Assembly (NCBI RefSeq): GCF_928097925.1
Contig: NZ_CAKMRI010000001.1
Location: forward strand, 1,240,001-1,304,000
Length of the DNA stretch: 64,000 nt
Reading direction: 5' to 3'
From: Mediannikoviicoccus vaginalis
Lineage (GTDB): Bacteria > Bacillota > Clostridia > Tissierellales > Peptoniphilaceae
The notes below the pieces were generated by a model. It searched no databases, was not told where the DNA came from, and worked only from the letters and a program-made list of their open reading frames with translations. Numbering within the stretch: position 1 is the stretch's first letter; each line of letters starts with the position of its first letter. The position numbers and the translations under genes are program-made. Of this stretch, positions 54,050 to 63,217 are shown piece by piece.

Positions 54050-55635
54050 TGAACATTGAATTAAAAGAAAAATTGGAAAAATTTTATGATGAACAAGTAT
54101 GGCCGCATATGACTTTAGGAGAATTTATTGAAGATTGTGCTAAAAAATATAGGGATAAGATTGCCTTAGTAGATGGAGTCGTTGAACTTTCATATCAAGA
54201 ATTAAATAGAAAAGCTTGCCATTATGCCAATGGTTTATTGAAAGCTGGATTTAAAAAGGGGGATAGAATCGTTCTTCAACTTCCTAATTGTCACGAATTT
54301 GTTATTATCCTTTTTGCCATGTTTAAGATTGGTGTGATTCCAGTATTATCACTTCCAGCTCATAGGAAAAATGAAATAAAGGGAATATTAGAAAAATCAG
54401 GGGCAAAAGCATATATAGCTAAGGATAAATATCTTGGCTTTTCATATGTGGATATGATTAGAGAAGTAAGAGAAGAATTAAATATAGATTTTGAAGTTTA
54501 TATTCTTGGGGATAATCAAGGATATAAAAATTTTTACAATCTCAATGATAAAGATTATATATATCAACATATAGATGTTGACTATAAAGAAATAGGATTA
54601 TTACTTTTATCAGGAGGCACAACTGGTATACCCAAATTGATACCAAGGAGACACTGCGATTATATCTATGTAGCAAAAGAAACTGCAAAGAGATGTAAAA
54701 TGGATCAAGACAGTATTTATCTAGCCTCTCTTCCTATTGCTCACAACTTTCCTTTATGTTGCCCAGGGATATTAGGAACATTTTTTATAGGCGGCAAAGT
54801 TGTTTTATGCCCAGTAACAAGCCCAGATGAAATCTTGCCTTTAATTGAAGAAGAAAAGGTTACTATAACGGGCTTAGTTCCTGCTATGGCAAATATATGT
54901 ATAGATTTTATAAAGGTAGATGATTATGACATATCATCATTAAAGGTTCTTCAAGTTGGAGGTTCGGTTTTAGAAGAAAAGCTTGCAGAAAAAATAGAAA
55001 AAGAATTTGGTTGCAAACTACAACAAATTTTCGGAATAGCTGAAGGTCTGATTATGACAACTTCTTTAGATGATGATAGTAAAACTATATTTACAACTCA
55101 AGGTAAACCTATAAGTGAGTTTGATGAATTGTTAATAGTTGATGAAGATGGAGAAGAAGTCAAAGATGAAGATTACGGAGAACTTATAGTTAGAGGCTCT
55201 TACACAATTTATGGCTATTATAAGCTCCCAGAAGTAAATAAAAGATGTATAGAAAAAGATTTATATTTCAAAACTGGAGATAAGGCAAGGAAACTAAAAG
55301 ATGGGAATTATCAGGTAGTTGGAAGAATTTCAGAAACAATAAATAGGGCTGGAGAAAAAATCACCCCTTCTGAAATTGAAGATATTTTACTATCTAATGA
55401 GAATATAGGGGATGTTCAAGTTGTAGGAGTACCTGATGAACTTTTGGGAGAAAAAATAGGAGTATTCATATTAAAAGATGAGAAGGACGAACTCTCATTA
55501 GAAGATATCAGGACATTTCTAGCGAATAAGAATGTAGCGGAATTTAAATTACCAGATTCTATAAAATATATAGATTCATGGCCGCTAACTGCTTTGGGGA
55601 AAATTGATAGAAATAAATTAAAAAGAATAGAGTGA
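54049..55635 (+). CDS. Aryl acid-AMP ligase, probably salicylate-specific (YbtE/EntE type)
   Basis: 528 residues. The adenylate-forming signature LLLSGGTTGIPKLIPRRHCDY is truncated here to SGGTTGIPKLIPR. Further marks are SLPIAHNFPLCCPG (about residue 230), FGIAEGL, YFKTGDKARKL and INRAGEKITPSEIED. In DHB-specific DhbE/EntE the pocket reads HNYPLSSPG; a Cys at the second Ser position, as here, is recalled for salicylate ligases such as YbtE and PchD. It activates the aryl starter and loads the ArCP encoded next. ATG 54049 overlaps the PPTase stop, with GGAGGAG upstream. No salicylate synthase is in the window. Confidence 0.9.
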   Translation: MNIELKEKLEKFYDEQVWPHMTLGEFIEDCAKKYRDKIALVDGVVELSYQELNRKACHYANGLLKAGFKKGDRIVLQLPNCHEFVIILFAMFKIGVIPVLSLPAHRKNEIKGILEKSGAKAYIAKDKYLGFSYVDMIREVREELNIDFEVYILGDNQGYKNFYNLNDKDYIYQHIDVDYKEIGLLLLSGGTTGIPKLIPRRHCDYIYVAKETAKRCKMDQDSIYLASLPIAHNFPLCCPGILGTFFIGGKVVLCPVTSPDEILPLIEEEKVTITGLVPAMANICIDFIKVDDYDISSLKVLQVGGSVLEEKLAEKIEKEFGCKLQQIFGIAEGLIMTTSLDDDSKTIFTTQGKPISEFDELLIVDEDGEEVKDEDYGELIVRGSYTIYGYYKLPEVNKRCIEKDLYFKTGDKARKLKDGNYQVVGRISETINRAGEKITPSEIEDILLSNENIGDVQVVGVPDELLGEKIGVFILKDEKDELSLEDIRTFLANKNVAEFKLPDSIKYIDSWPLTALGKIDRNKLKRIE

Positions 55636-55647
55636 AAGGAGCAGAAC

Positions 55648-57588
55648 ATGGAATTTGATGCGAGAAAAGAAATTAAACTAATAATTGAAAAATGGTTAAA
55701 AGATACCTTGAAGAAATCAGACATAAAAGAAAATGACAATTTAATAGAAAAAGGCTTAAGTTCCATGCAAGTAATGCAACTTTCAGGAATTCTTAAAAAA
55801 GAAGGACTTAGAATATCCTTCGCAAAGCTCATTGAGAAGCCTACACTTAATTCATGGTTTGACCTAGTAGCTAATTCGAAAACTATTAAGAAGCATTCAA
55901 AAGATAATAAGAAATCAAATGATGGCAAAGATTCATTCAATCTTACAGATGTTCAATATTCTTATTTTATAGGCAGAAGTGATGATCAAACTCTAGGTGG
56001 AGTGGGTTGTCATGCCTATATTGAAATAGATGGAAAAGATATAGATTATAAAAGATTGAATGATGCGTGGAATAAACTTCAATATAGACATCCAATGCTC
56101 AGAGCAAGATTCACAGAAGATGGAAAGCAAGAAATATTAGATAAACCTTTTAGTGAAGAAATTGAAGTTTTTGACTTATCTAATTTAGATGAAAAAGAAA
56201 GAAAAATCAGATTAGATGAAATACGAGAAAATTTATCACATAGAAAACTTAGAGTGGAAATGGGAGAAGTCGCAGGATTAAAACTTGCAAACTTGTCACA
56301 TAATAGAAATAAAATTTTCTTTGATTTAGATTTACTTGTTGCCGATGTTATGAGCATGAGTATTCTTTTAAAAGAATTAGGGGAAATTTATTTAGGAAAA
56401 GAATTAGATAATCTGATTAATTATACATTTAAAGACTATATAAACAATCTTGAAGTAGACTCTGAAATTTATAAAAAAGACCAAGAGTTTTGGAAAGAAA
56501 AAATAGACTCATTTGAGATAGAAAGACCTAATTTACCATTAAAGAAAGCTCCTGAACAAATTAAAGAAACGAGATTTACTAGAAGGAAACGAGTTATTGA
56601 AAAAGATAAATGGAGCAAAATAAAAGAGCTTGCAGCAAGTTATAAATCTACACCATCAATGGTTTTATTAACTGCATATGCTTTAATTCTAGAAAGATGG
56701 ACTAACCAAGATAAGTTTTTTATAAACTTACCATTATTTAATAGAGATCTTTCAAACGAAAACTTAAAAGCCATGGTAGCAGACTTTACAAATATCTTAT
56801 TAGTAGAGCATGAAAGAAAAAATGATACTTCTTTCCTAGAAACTTTGAATAGAATAAGCAAAACCTTTATAGACAATGCTAGTCATTCATCTTATAGTGG
56901 AGTTCAAGTTCAAAGAGATATATCAAAATCACAGGGTACAAGCATTAATGTAGCACCTGTAATTTTTGCGTGCAACATAGACTATCCACTAGAGACTGAA
57001 ATGTCAAAGAAAGCTTTGGGCAAAATTACATATATGGTTTCACAAACTCCAGGAGTATGGTTAGATTTCCAATCTTATATAAAAGATGGAGATTTGATTT
57101 TATGTTGGGACAGTGTAGATGAAATTTTCCCTGAAAAAATGTTAGATGACATGTTAAATTCTTTAGAAGAACAACTTTTAAGACTAACTAAATATGATGA
57201 TTGGATTGCAACAAATGAAAATTCAAATAATTATTTACAATATAGAGAGTATAAAAAGTGTAATTTTAATTATAATAAGCTTCAAAGCATGGATGTACCT
57301 TTAGGTGAAAAGTCGAGAGTTTACACAACAAATCTAACAGTAACACAAAACAAAATGATTGATATATGGAAAAAGCATCTAGATATAAGAGAAATATCTA
57401 TTTATGATAATTATTTTAAAATTGGAGGTGATAGCTTAAAAGCTATGGGTATAATCAATGAAATTAAAAGAGTTTTTAAATTAGAAAACCAAATTTCAAT
57501 GAACTTAATATTTACAAATCTAACAATAGAAAGAATATCGGATAAGATTGATGAAATTCTTGAAGATATAGAAGTTTATTCAATTTAG
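55648..57588 (+). CDS. NRPS: aryl carrier - cyclisation - peptidyl carrier (ArCP-Cy-PCP)
   Basis: 646 residues. The ArCP (1-75) has LIEKGLSSMQVMQL with the phosphopantetheine serine near residue 39. The cyclisation domain (about 95-510) begins LTDVQYSYFIGR and carries DLLVADVMS, the D-x4-D-x2-S motif that replaces HHxxxDG in heterocyclising domains. The PCP (about 555-640) has FKIGGDSLKAMG. There is no adenylation domain, so the PCP must be loaded by the A domain of the next protein. It should condense the aryl group with cysteine and cyclise it to a thiazoline. Confidence 0.9.
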   Translation: MEFDARKEIKLIIEKWLKDTLKKSDIKENDNLIEKGLSSMQVMQLSGILKKEGLRISFAKLIEKPTLNSWFDLVANSKTIKKHSKDNKKSNDGKDSFNLTDVQYSYFIGRSDDQTLGGVGCHAYIEIDGKDIDYKRLNDAWNKLQYRHPMLRARFTEDGKQEILDKPFSEEIEVFDLSNLDEKERKIRLDEIRENLSHRKLRVEMGEVAGLKLANLSHNRNKIFFDLDLLVADVMSMSILLKELGEIYLGKELDNLINYTFKDYINNLEVDSEIYKKDQEFWKEKIDSFEIERPNLPLKKAPEQIKETRFTRRKRVIEKDKWSKIKELAASYKSTPSMVLLTAYALILERWTNQDKFFINLPLFNRDLSNENLKAMVADFTNILLVEHERKNDTSFLETLNRISKTFIDNASHSSYSGVQVQRDISKSQGTSINVAPVIFACNIDYPLETEMSKKALGKITYMVSQTPGVWLDFQSYIKDGDLILCWDSVDEIFPEKMLDDMLNSLEEQLLRLTKYDDWIATNENSNNYLQYREYKKCNFNYNKLQSMDVPLGEKSRVYTTNLTVTQNKMIDIWKKHLDIREISIYDNYFKIGGDSLKAMGIINEIKRVFKLENQISMNLIFTNLTIERISDKIDEILEDIEVYSI

Positions 57589-57608
57589 TAAAAGAAAGGA
57601 TGGATCTA

Positions 57609-60600
57609 ATGAGTATAACAGAATTACTAGATATTTTAAACAATAAAAATATAGTTGTTTGGAAAGAGGGTAGTAACGTAAAATTTAGAGCACCAAAGGG
57701 AAGCTTAACAGATGAATTAAAAAAACAACTTAAGATTAATAAATCAATGCTTTTAGAATATTTGGATAAAGAAAAAAACATATATTTTAAAAGAGACGAA
57801 ATAAATCGTTATGAGGAATTTGATTTAACAGAAATACAGAGTTCATATTTATTGGGAAGGAATACAGCATTTGAATTGGGTGGTGTGGGTTGCCATGGGT
57901 ATATGGAAATTGAATATAACGAGCTTTTAGATAAGGACAAAATAGAGATAGCATGGAATAAAGTCATAAAAAAGCATGATATGCTTAGAGCAATCATATA
58001 TAAGAATGGTAAACAAAAAGTGCAAAAGGATGTACCATTTGTTGAAATTGAAGAGAATTTTTCAATAGATGAAAAAGAATTAGATTTGAGGGAGAAATTA
58101 GCTAACAAACAGTATAAAATTGGTGAATGGCCAATGTGTGATATTGCAATAACTAAAATAAATGAAAAAACGTTGCTTCACTTTTCTGTTGATATGATAG
58201 TTGCTGACTATATAAGCATGAATATCATATTGAAAGATTTAGAAGATTTTTATTATAACCCCGAAAAAGAAGCGTGTAATTCTAGTAGCTATAGAGATAT
58301 CGTTATATATGAAAAAGAGAGAAAACAAAATAAAAGTGCTAATAGCCAAGAAGATAAAAAATATTGGGAAAATAAGATAGAAAATATGGGAAACTCACCA
58401 TTCTTACCGACACTGAAGACTGTAGATATAGAAGATAGCTCTTTTATTCAAAAAAGTATTTTTTTAAATGAAGACATGTGGAGTAAACTCTGTGATTTGT
58501 CAAAAAATATCGGTGTAACTGTGTCGGCTGTGGTTATGTCAGTATTGTCAGAAATAGTATATTACTGGTCAGGTACAAATAAATTTTGCATAAACACCAC
58601 TTTATTTAAGAGGAGTTCTTTAAATATAAAAGATATTAATGAAATAGTGGGAGATTTTACGGATGTGAATGTATCGGCAATAGATATAGACAGTAAATTA
58701 ACATTTAAAGATAGAATAATAAATCTGCAAAAGAATTTATGGATGGATATGGAGCATAACTCATTTTCTGGAGTTGAAGTTCTAAGAATGCTTAGCAGAT
58801 TAAAAGGTGAGAGTGTTGTAGTGCCATTAGTTTTTACAAGCACAGTCGGTCTGTCAAATGAAAATGACGTATTGTTAAAGCGAAAAGTCAATTATAAAAT
58901 CAGCCAAACACCTCAAGTTTATATTGATTGTCAGTTAGCAGAAGAAAAGACAGGAGCTAGGATAAATTGGGATATTAGAAAATTTGTGTTTGATCAAGTT
59001 GTTATGGATGAAATGTTTGCAGGTTTTGTAAATATAATTAAGGAACTATGTAAAAATCCGTATAAAATCCTAGATTTGAAAAATCCAGTGGAATTACCTG
59101 AAAATATTCTGCAAGTTAGACATGATATTAATTCAACACAAAGAAAATTTCCAAAAAGAACTTTAGGAGATGGATTTTTAAAAATGCTAAATAAAAATCC
59201 AGAGAAAACAGCTCTAATTTTCAAGGGAAATACTTATTCTTATAGAAAATTAAGCTTGTATGTTAGTTCGATAATGGAAGCTTTAAAAAACAATAAAATA
59301 AAATCTGGAGATAGAATAGCAGTTAATATTGAAAAAAATGAGTGGCAGATTGCATCTGTACTAGCTATTGTATTAAGCGGCGCTGTATATGTTCCAATAG
59401 ACGTAGACCAGCCAATTAATAGAAAAAACAAGATTCTAAAAAAGTCAGATGTTAAAGTGGTTCTATCATGTGATGAAGAGCTGAGTAATTCTGAATTTAA
59501 AAATATAAATTTACACAATATTTCTTTAAGTGAATTTAATAGCATGAAAGATTTAAATTTAGAAAAATATTACATGGATGATGCTTATATAATCTTTACT
59601 TCTGGGACTACTGGTGAACCTAAGGGTGTAAGAATAACGCATGATGCAGTTATGAATACAATAATTGATGTCAATGAAAGATATAGGATAAAAGAAGCAG
59701 ACGTGTTTTTGGGATTAGCAAAATTATCCTTTGATTTATCGGTATATGATATATTTGGGTGTTTTGATATTGGGGGAACATTAGTACTACCAGAATCAGA
59801 GAAGACAAATGATTCAAAGTATATTTATGATTTAATGTTGCTTCATAGAGTAACTATTTGGAACTCTGTGCCAGCTCAAATGCAACTGATAGTTAATTAT
59901 TTAGAGGCATCTGAAAAAATAAAAAAGAGTGAATATTTAAGACTATGTATGTTGTCGGGAGATTGGATTCCAACAAATTTACCAAGTAGAGTATACAATA
60001 TTTTTGAAAATGTGAAGCTTGTTAGCATGGGTGGAGCTACAGAAGCATCAATTTGGTCTATCTATTATGATATAGGTAAAAATGAGAAATTTGATATTAG
60101 TGTTCCATATGGATACCCTATGTCAAATCAAAAATTTTTCGTTTTAAACAGAGATTTAAATCCTTGTCCCGACTATGTTAAAGGTGGATTGTATATTGGC
60201 GGTAAGGGAATATCCAAGGGATACATCGGAGATGAAAAATTAAATAAAGAACAATTTATAAGAACAAGAGATGGAGAAATTATATATAAAACAGGTGATA
60301 CAGGTTATTATTTAAAAAATGGTTTAATTATTTTTACTGGTAGAGAGTCTGGAGATGGACAAATAAAAATTCATGGATATAGAATAGAATTATCAGAAAT
60401 AGAGGATGCAATTGCTTCTTATAACAAAGTAGATTCTGCACAAGTTGTATATACAAAAGGGAAATCTTTAGATGGTAAAATAAATGCTGTGGTTACTCCT
60501 AAAATTAAAAGTTATATATCTAATGATTTTTATTTGAGTTGCGATGAAATTGAGTTTTTAAAAGAGTTAGAATCAAGTGTTTTAGAGAATATGAATCTTG

Positions 60601-63128
60601 ATTTATTAATAAAATGGGGAGATTGTGCTGACAAGGTATCATTGAAGTCTATTTTAGGAACATTTCAACATTTTGGAATTTTTACTGACCAAAAAAGCAA
60701 ATATAATATTCAAGAGATTAAAAAAATAATAAACGTACCTGAAAAGTTAGACAAGTTATTAAAGAGATGGCTAAATGTATTGGTTAAAGAAAAAATATTA
60801 CAATTAGATGAGGAACAATACCAATATTTAGGTGAAGAGAATGGAGAAACACTTGAACAATTATGGAATGATTTTTATAAAGTAGAAAATGAATTTAATT
60901 ACAGTAAGGATTTTTTAGCTTATCTGAAAAGATCTAATGATTCTTTACCTGAACTAATAACAGGAATCGAAGATCCGTTAAATTTACTTTTTCCAAAAGG
61001 GGATTTAAAACCTGCTTTGGCATCATATCACGACAATAAAATAAATAGAATCAATAATGGTTTTATAGCTAATGAAATACATTATTTATATAATGAAAAA
61101 ATGAAAAATAGCAATAAACCATTTAGAGTTTTAGAAGTTGGAGCAGGAGTAGGTGGAACAACTATTGATGTGATTACTAAATTGAAAGATTCAAAAGTTG
61201 AATATTATTTCACTGATGTTTCTGAATTCTTTTTTAACAATGCAAAAAACATATTTCATGAATATGATTGGATAAAATACAAAATATTTGATATAAATGA
61301 AGATTTTTATAAGCAGGGTCTAGATGCGTTCTCATTTGATTTAATACTATGTGCAAATGTATTACACAATTCTAGAAATATAGATTTCGTTATAAAAAAC
61401 TTAAAAAATCTATTAGTAGATTCTGGGACATTGATTATATTAGAGGAAACAAAAATGAGTTATATGTTATTAACATCAATGGAATTCAAGGATGGATTGA
61501 TAGGATTTGAAGATGAAAGAAAAGAAAGTGAACAAACATTTTTCTCAAAAAAGCAATGGGAAGATATTATAGATAGAAATGATGGCAACATAACTTATGC
61601 ATTTCCAAGTAGTCAGTTACTAGAAGTATCAGGACAAAATGTTTTTGTAACGAGATTTAAAAATGAATATTATAACATTGACAAAACAGAATTATTTGAG
61701 CATTTAAATGATTCTTTGCCAAACTATATGATTCCATCTGATATAAAAATATTACAAAGTTTACCCAAAACAAGCAATGGGAAAATTAACAAAGAGGCAA
61801 TATCAAGTTTATTCAAAGTAGAAGATGATGATATTAGTATTGATAAATCGCAAATGACAGAGATAGAAAAAAAGATTGAACATATATGGTGTAAAGAGCT
61901 AAATAAGTCTTTTATTGGATTAGATGAAAACTTTTATAGTGTAGGCGGAGACTCTCTTTTAATAGCACAAATTATAAGTGAAATTTTGGAAAAAGTAGAA
62001 GAAGCAAAAGATTGGGACTGGAGTTCTTTGCTTACTGAAATGATGCAAACGCCGACAATCAGAGAAATTTCCAAAAAAATTCAAAACAGGTTTGATAAGA
62101 TTGATAAAAAGATTGATAAGTCTTTATCAGTATTAAAAAAATCCAATTTAGATAATGATAAGAAAACTGCTAAAGTTTTGTTTCACGCAGGGACAGGCAC
62201 ATTATCTGCATATACAGAATTATTAGATTATATTATAAAAGATAGTAATGATGTCGAAGATGTATTGGGCTTTTCTTTTGGAGATGAGGCAGAATATGTT
62301 TCTATGAAAACTGAGGATACATTTAAAAATCTTGGAGAAAAATATGGAGAGGTATTATGTAAACTCGGGTATTCCAAGTATATCCTTATTGGACATTGCG
62401 TTGGTGGCTTGATAGCTATTGAGACTGCGAATTATATAACCAATAAAAATATGAATGTATCAGATGTAACTTTATTGAGTACGACTATTCCAAGAGAACA
62501 AAACAGAACAGTTTTCAATTGTTTATCAAGAAAGAAATATGATATAGCACTAAGGACCAGTTTAGAAAATGAATTACTGCTAGAAAGAACATTTTCTAGG
62601 CTAATAAATGCTGATATTTTTAAAGCTGGTCATACTGTAAGTGATGAAAGACTCGATGATTGTATAAAATATATGGTAAAAAATCTAGATGGTGACTTGA
62701 AAATAGAGTCATTTGAGAGGCTTGTTGGAGAGTATGAGGATATAGGACTTGAGTTTAAAAGACTTTCTTCAATTCCAATTTCCGAAAGACTAAATAATCT
62801 TTATAATTCAATAAATAGAGATAAGGTAAATTTATTAGACAATGAAATAAAAATGTTAAATACACTATTTAACATCTTTTCTCAAAATTTTGGATGTGTA
62901 TCAACTTATAAACCCCCAAAATATAGCGGGAATGTAAGAGTTTTCTCTTGTGAAGAAACAGAAAAAAGTTTTTATGGAGAATTTTTTGGAGAAGATAAAG
63001 AAACTTGGGAGAAGTATTTAGCTGGGAATATAGTGTACAGCAGTATATCAGGACAACATTTTGATTGTTTAATTGGAGAAAATCTAAAACAAAACAGCAC
63101 GAAGATATTAAAATTCATTAATGAATAG
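57609..63128 (+). CDS. NRPS: docking - Cy - A (with inserted methyltransferase-like domain) - PCP - TE
   Basis: About 1,839 residues. A TubC-type docking domain (1-55) is followed by Cy with DMIVADYIS (about 195). The A domain has YIIFTSGTTGEPKG (about 660) and LSFDLSVYDIFG (about 708). Residues read as D-L-Y-N-L-S-x-I-W match the cysteine code of pyochelin/yersiniabactin A domains. The inserted SAM-type domain has VLEVGAGVGGTT (about 1175), then A10 NGKINKEA, PCP SVGGDSLLIA (about 1446) and TE IGHCVGGL (about 1595), with Cys in place of Ser as nucleophile and a late GQHFD histidine. The start is ATG 57609; the SD overlaps the ATG at 57600. Confidence 0.9.
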   Translation: MSITELLDILNNKNIVVWKEGSNVKFRAPKGSLTDELKKQLKINKSMLLEYLDKEKNIYFKRDEINRYEEFDLTEIQSSYLLGRNTAFELGGVGCHGYMEIEYNELLDKDKIEIAWNKVIKKHDMLRAIIYKNGKQKVQKDVPFVEIEENFSIDEKELDLREKLANKQYKIGEWPMCDIAITKINEKTLLHFSVDMIVADYISMNIILKDLEDFYYNPEKEACNSSSYRDIVIYEKERKQNKSANSQEDKKYWENKIENMGNSPFLPTLKTVDIEDSSFIQKSIFLNEDMWSKLCDLSKNIGVTVSAVVMSVLSEIVYYWSGTNKFCINTTLFKRSSLNIKDINEIVGDFTDVNVSAIDIDSKLTFKDRIINLQKNLWMDMEHNSFSGVEVLRMLSRLKGESVVVPLVFTSTVGLSNENDVLLKRKVNYKISQTPQVYIDCQLAEEKTGARINWDIRKFVFDQVVMDEMFAGFVNIIKELCKNPYKILDLKNPVELPENILQVRHDINSTQRKFPKRTLGDGFLKMLNKNPEKTALIFKGNTYSYRKLSLYVSSIMEALKNNKIKSGDRIAVNIEKNEWQIASVLAIVLSGAVYVPIDVDQPINRKNKILKKSDVKVVLSCDEELSNSEFKNINLHNISLSEFNSMKDLNLEKYYMDDAYIIFTSGTTGEPKGVRITHDAVMNTIIDVNERYRIKEADVFLGLAKLSFDLSVYDIFGCFDIGGTLVLPESEKTNDSKYIYDLMLLHRVTIWNSVPAQMQLIVNYLEASEKIKKSEYLRLCMLSGDWIPTNLPSRVYNIFENVKLVSMGGATEASIWSIYYDIGKNEKFDISVPYGYPMSNQKFFVLNRDLNPCPDYVKGGLYIGGKGISKGYIGDEKLNKEQFIRTRDGEIIYKTGDTGYYLKNGLIIFTGRESGDGQIKIHGYRIELSEIEDAIASYNKVDSAQVVYTKGKSLDGKINAVVTPKIKSYISNDFYLSCDEIEFLKELESSVLENMNLDLLIKWGDCADKVSLKSILGTFQHFGIFTDQKSKYNIQEIKKIINVPEKLDKLLKRWLNVLVKEKILQLDEEQYQYLGEENGETLEQLWNDFYKVENEFNYSKDFLAYLKRSNDSLPELITGIEDPLNLLFPKGDLKPALASYHDNKINRINNGFIANEIHYLYNEKMKNSNKPFRVLEVGAGVGGTTIDVITKLKDSKVEYYFTDVSEFFFNNAKNIFHEYDWIKYKIFDINEDFYKQGLDAFSFDLILCANVLHNSRNIDFVIKNLKNLLVDSGTLIILEETKMSYMLLTSMEFKDGLIGFEDERKESEQTFFSKKQWEDIIDRNDGNITYAFPSSQLLEVSGQNVFVTRFKNEYYNIDKTELFEHLNDSLPNYMIPSDIKILQSLPKTSNGKINKEAISSLFKVEDDDISIDKSQMTEIEKKIEHIWCKELNKSFIGLDENFYSVGGDSLLIAQIISEILEKVEEAKDWDWSSLLTEMMQTPTIREISKKIQNRFDKIDKKIDKSLSVLKKSNLDNDKKTAKVLFHAGTGTLSAYTELLDYIIKDSNDVEDVLGFSFGDEAEYVSMKTEDTFKNLGEKYGEVLCKLGYSKYILIGHCVGGLIAIETANYITNKNMNVSDVTLLSTTIPREQNRTVFNCLSRKKYDIALRTSLENELLLERTFSRLINADIFKAGHTVSDERLDDCIKYMVKNLDGDLKIESFERLVGEYEDIGLEFKRLSSIPISERLNNLYNSINRDKVNLLDNEIKMLNTLFNIFSQNFGCVSTYKPPKYSGNVRVFSCEETEKSFYGEFFGEDKETWEKYLAGNIVYSSISGQHFDCLIGENLKQNSTKILKFINE

Positions 63129-63217
63129 GGAATATTCAAGATGATAAAATTATTTAATGATTCAAGCTAAAAATTGAAGTCATATTGGTTTTTATTTACT
63201 AAAAGAGAGGTGAATAT

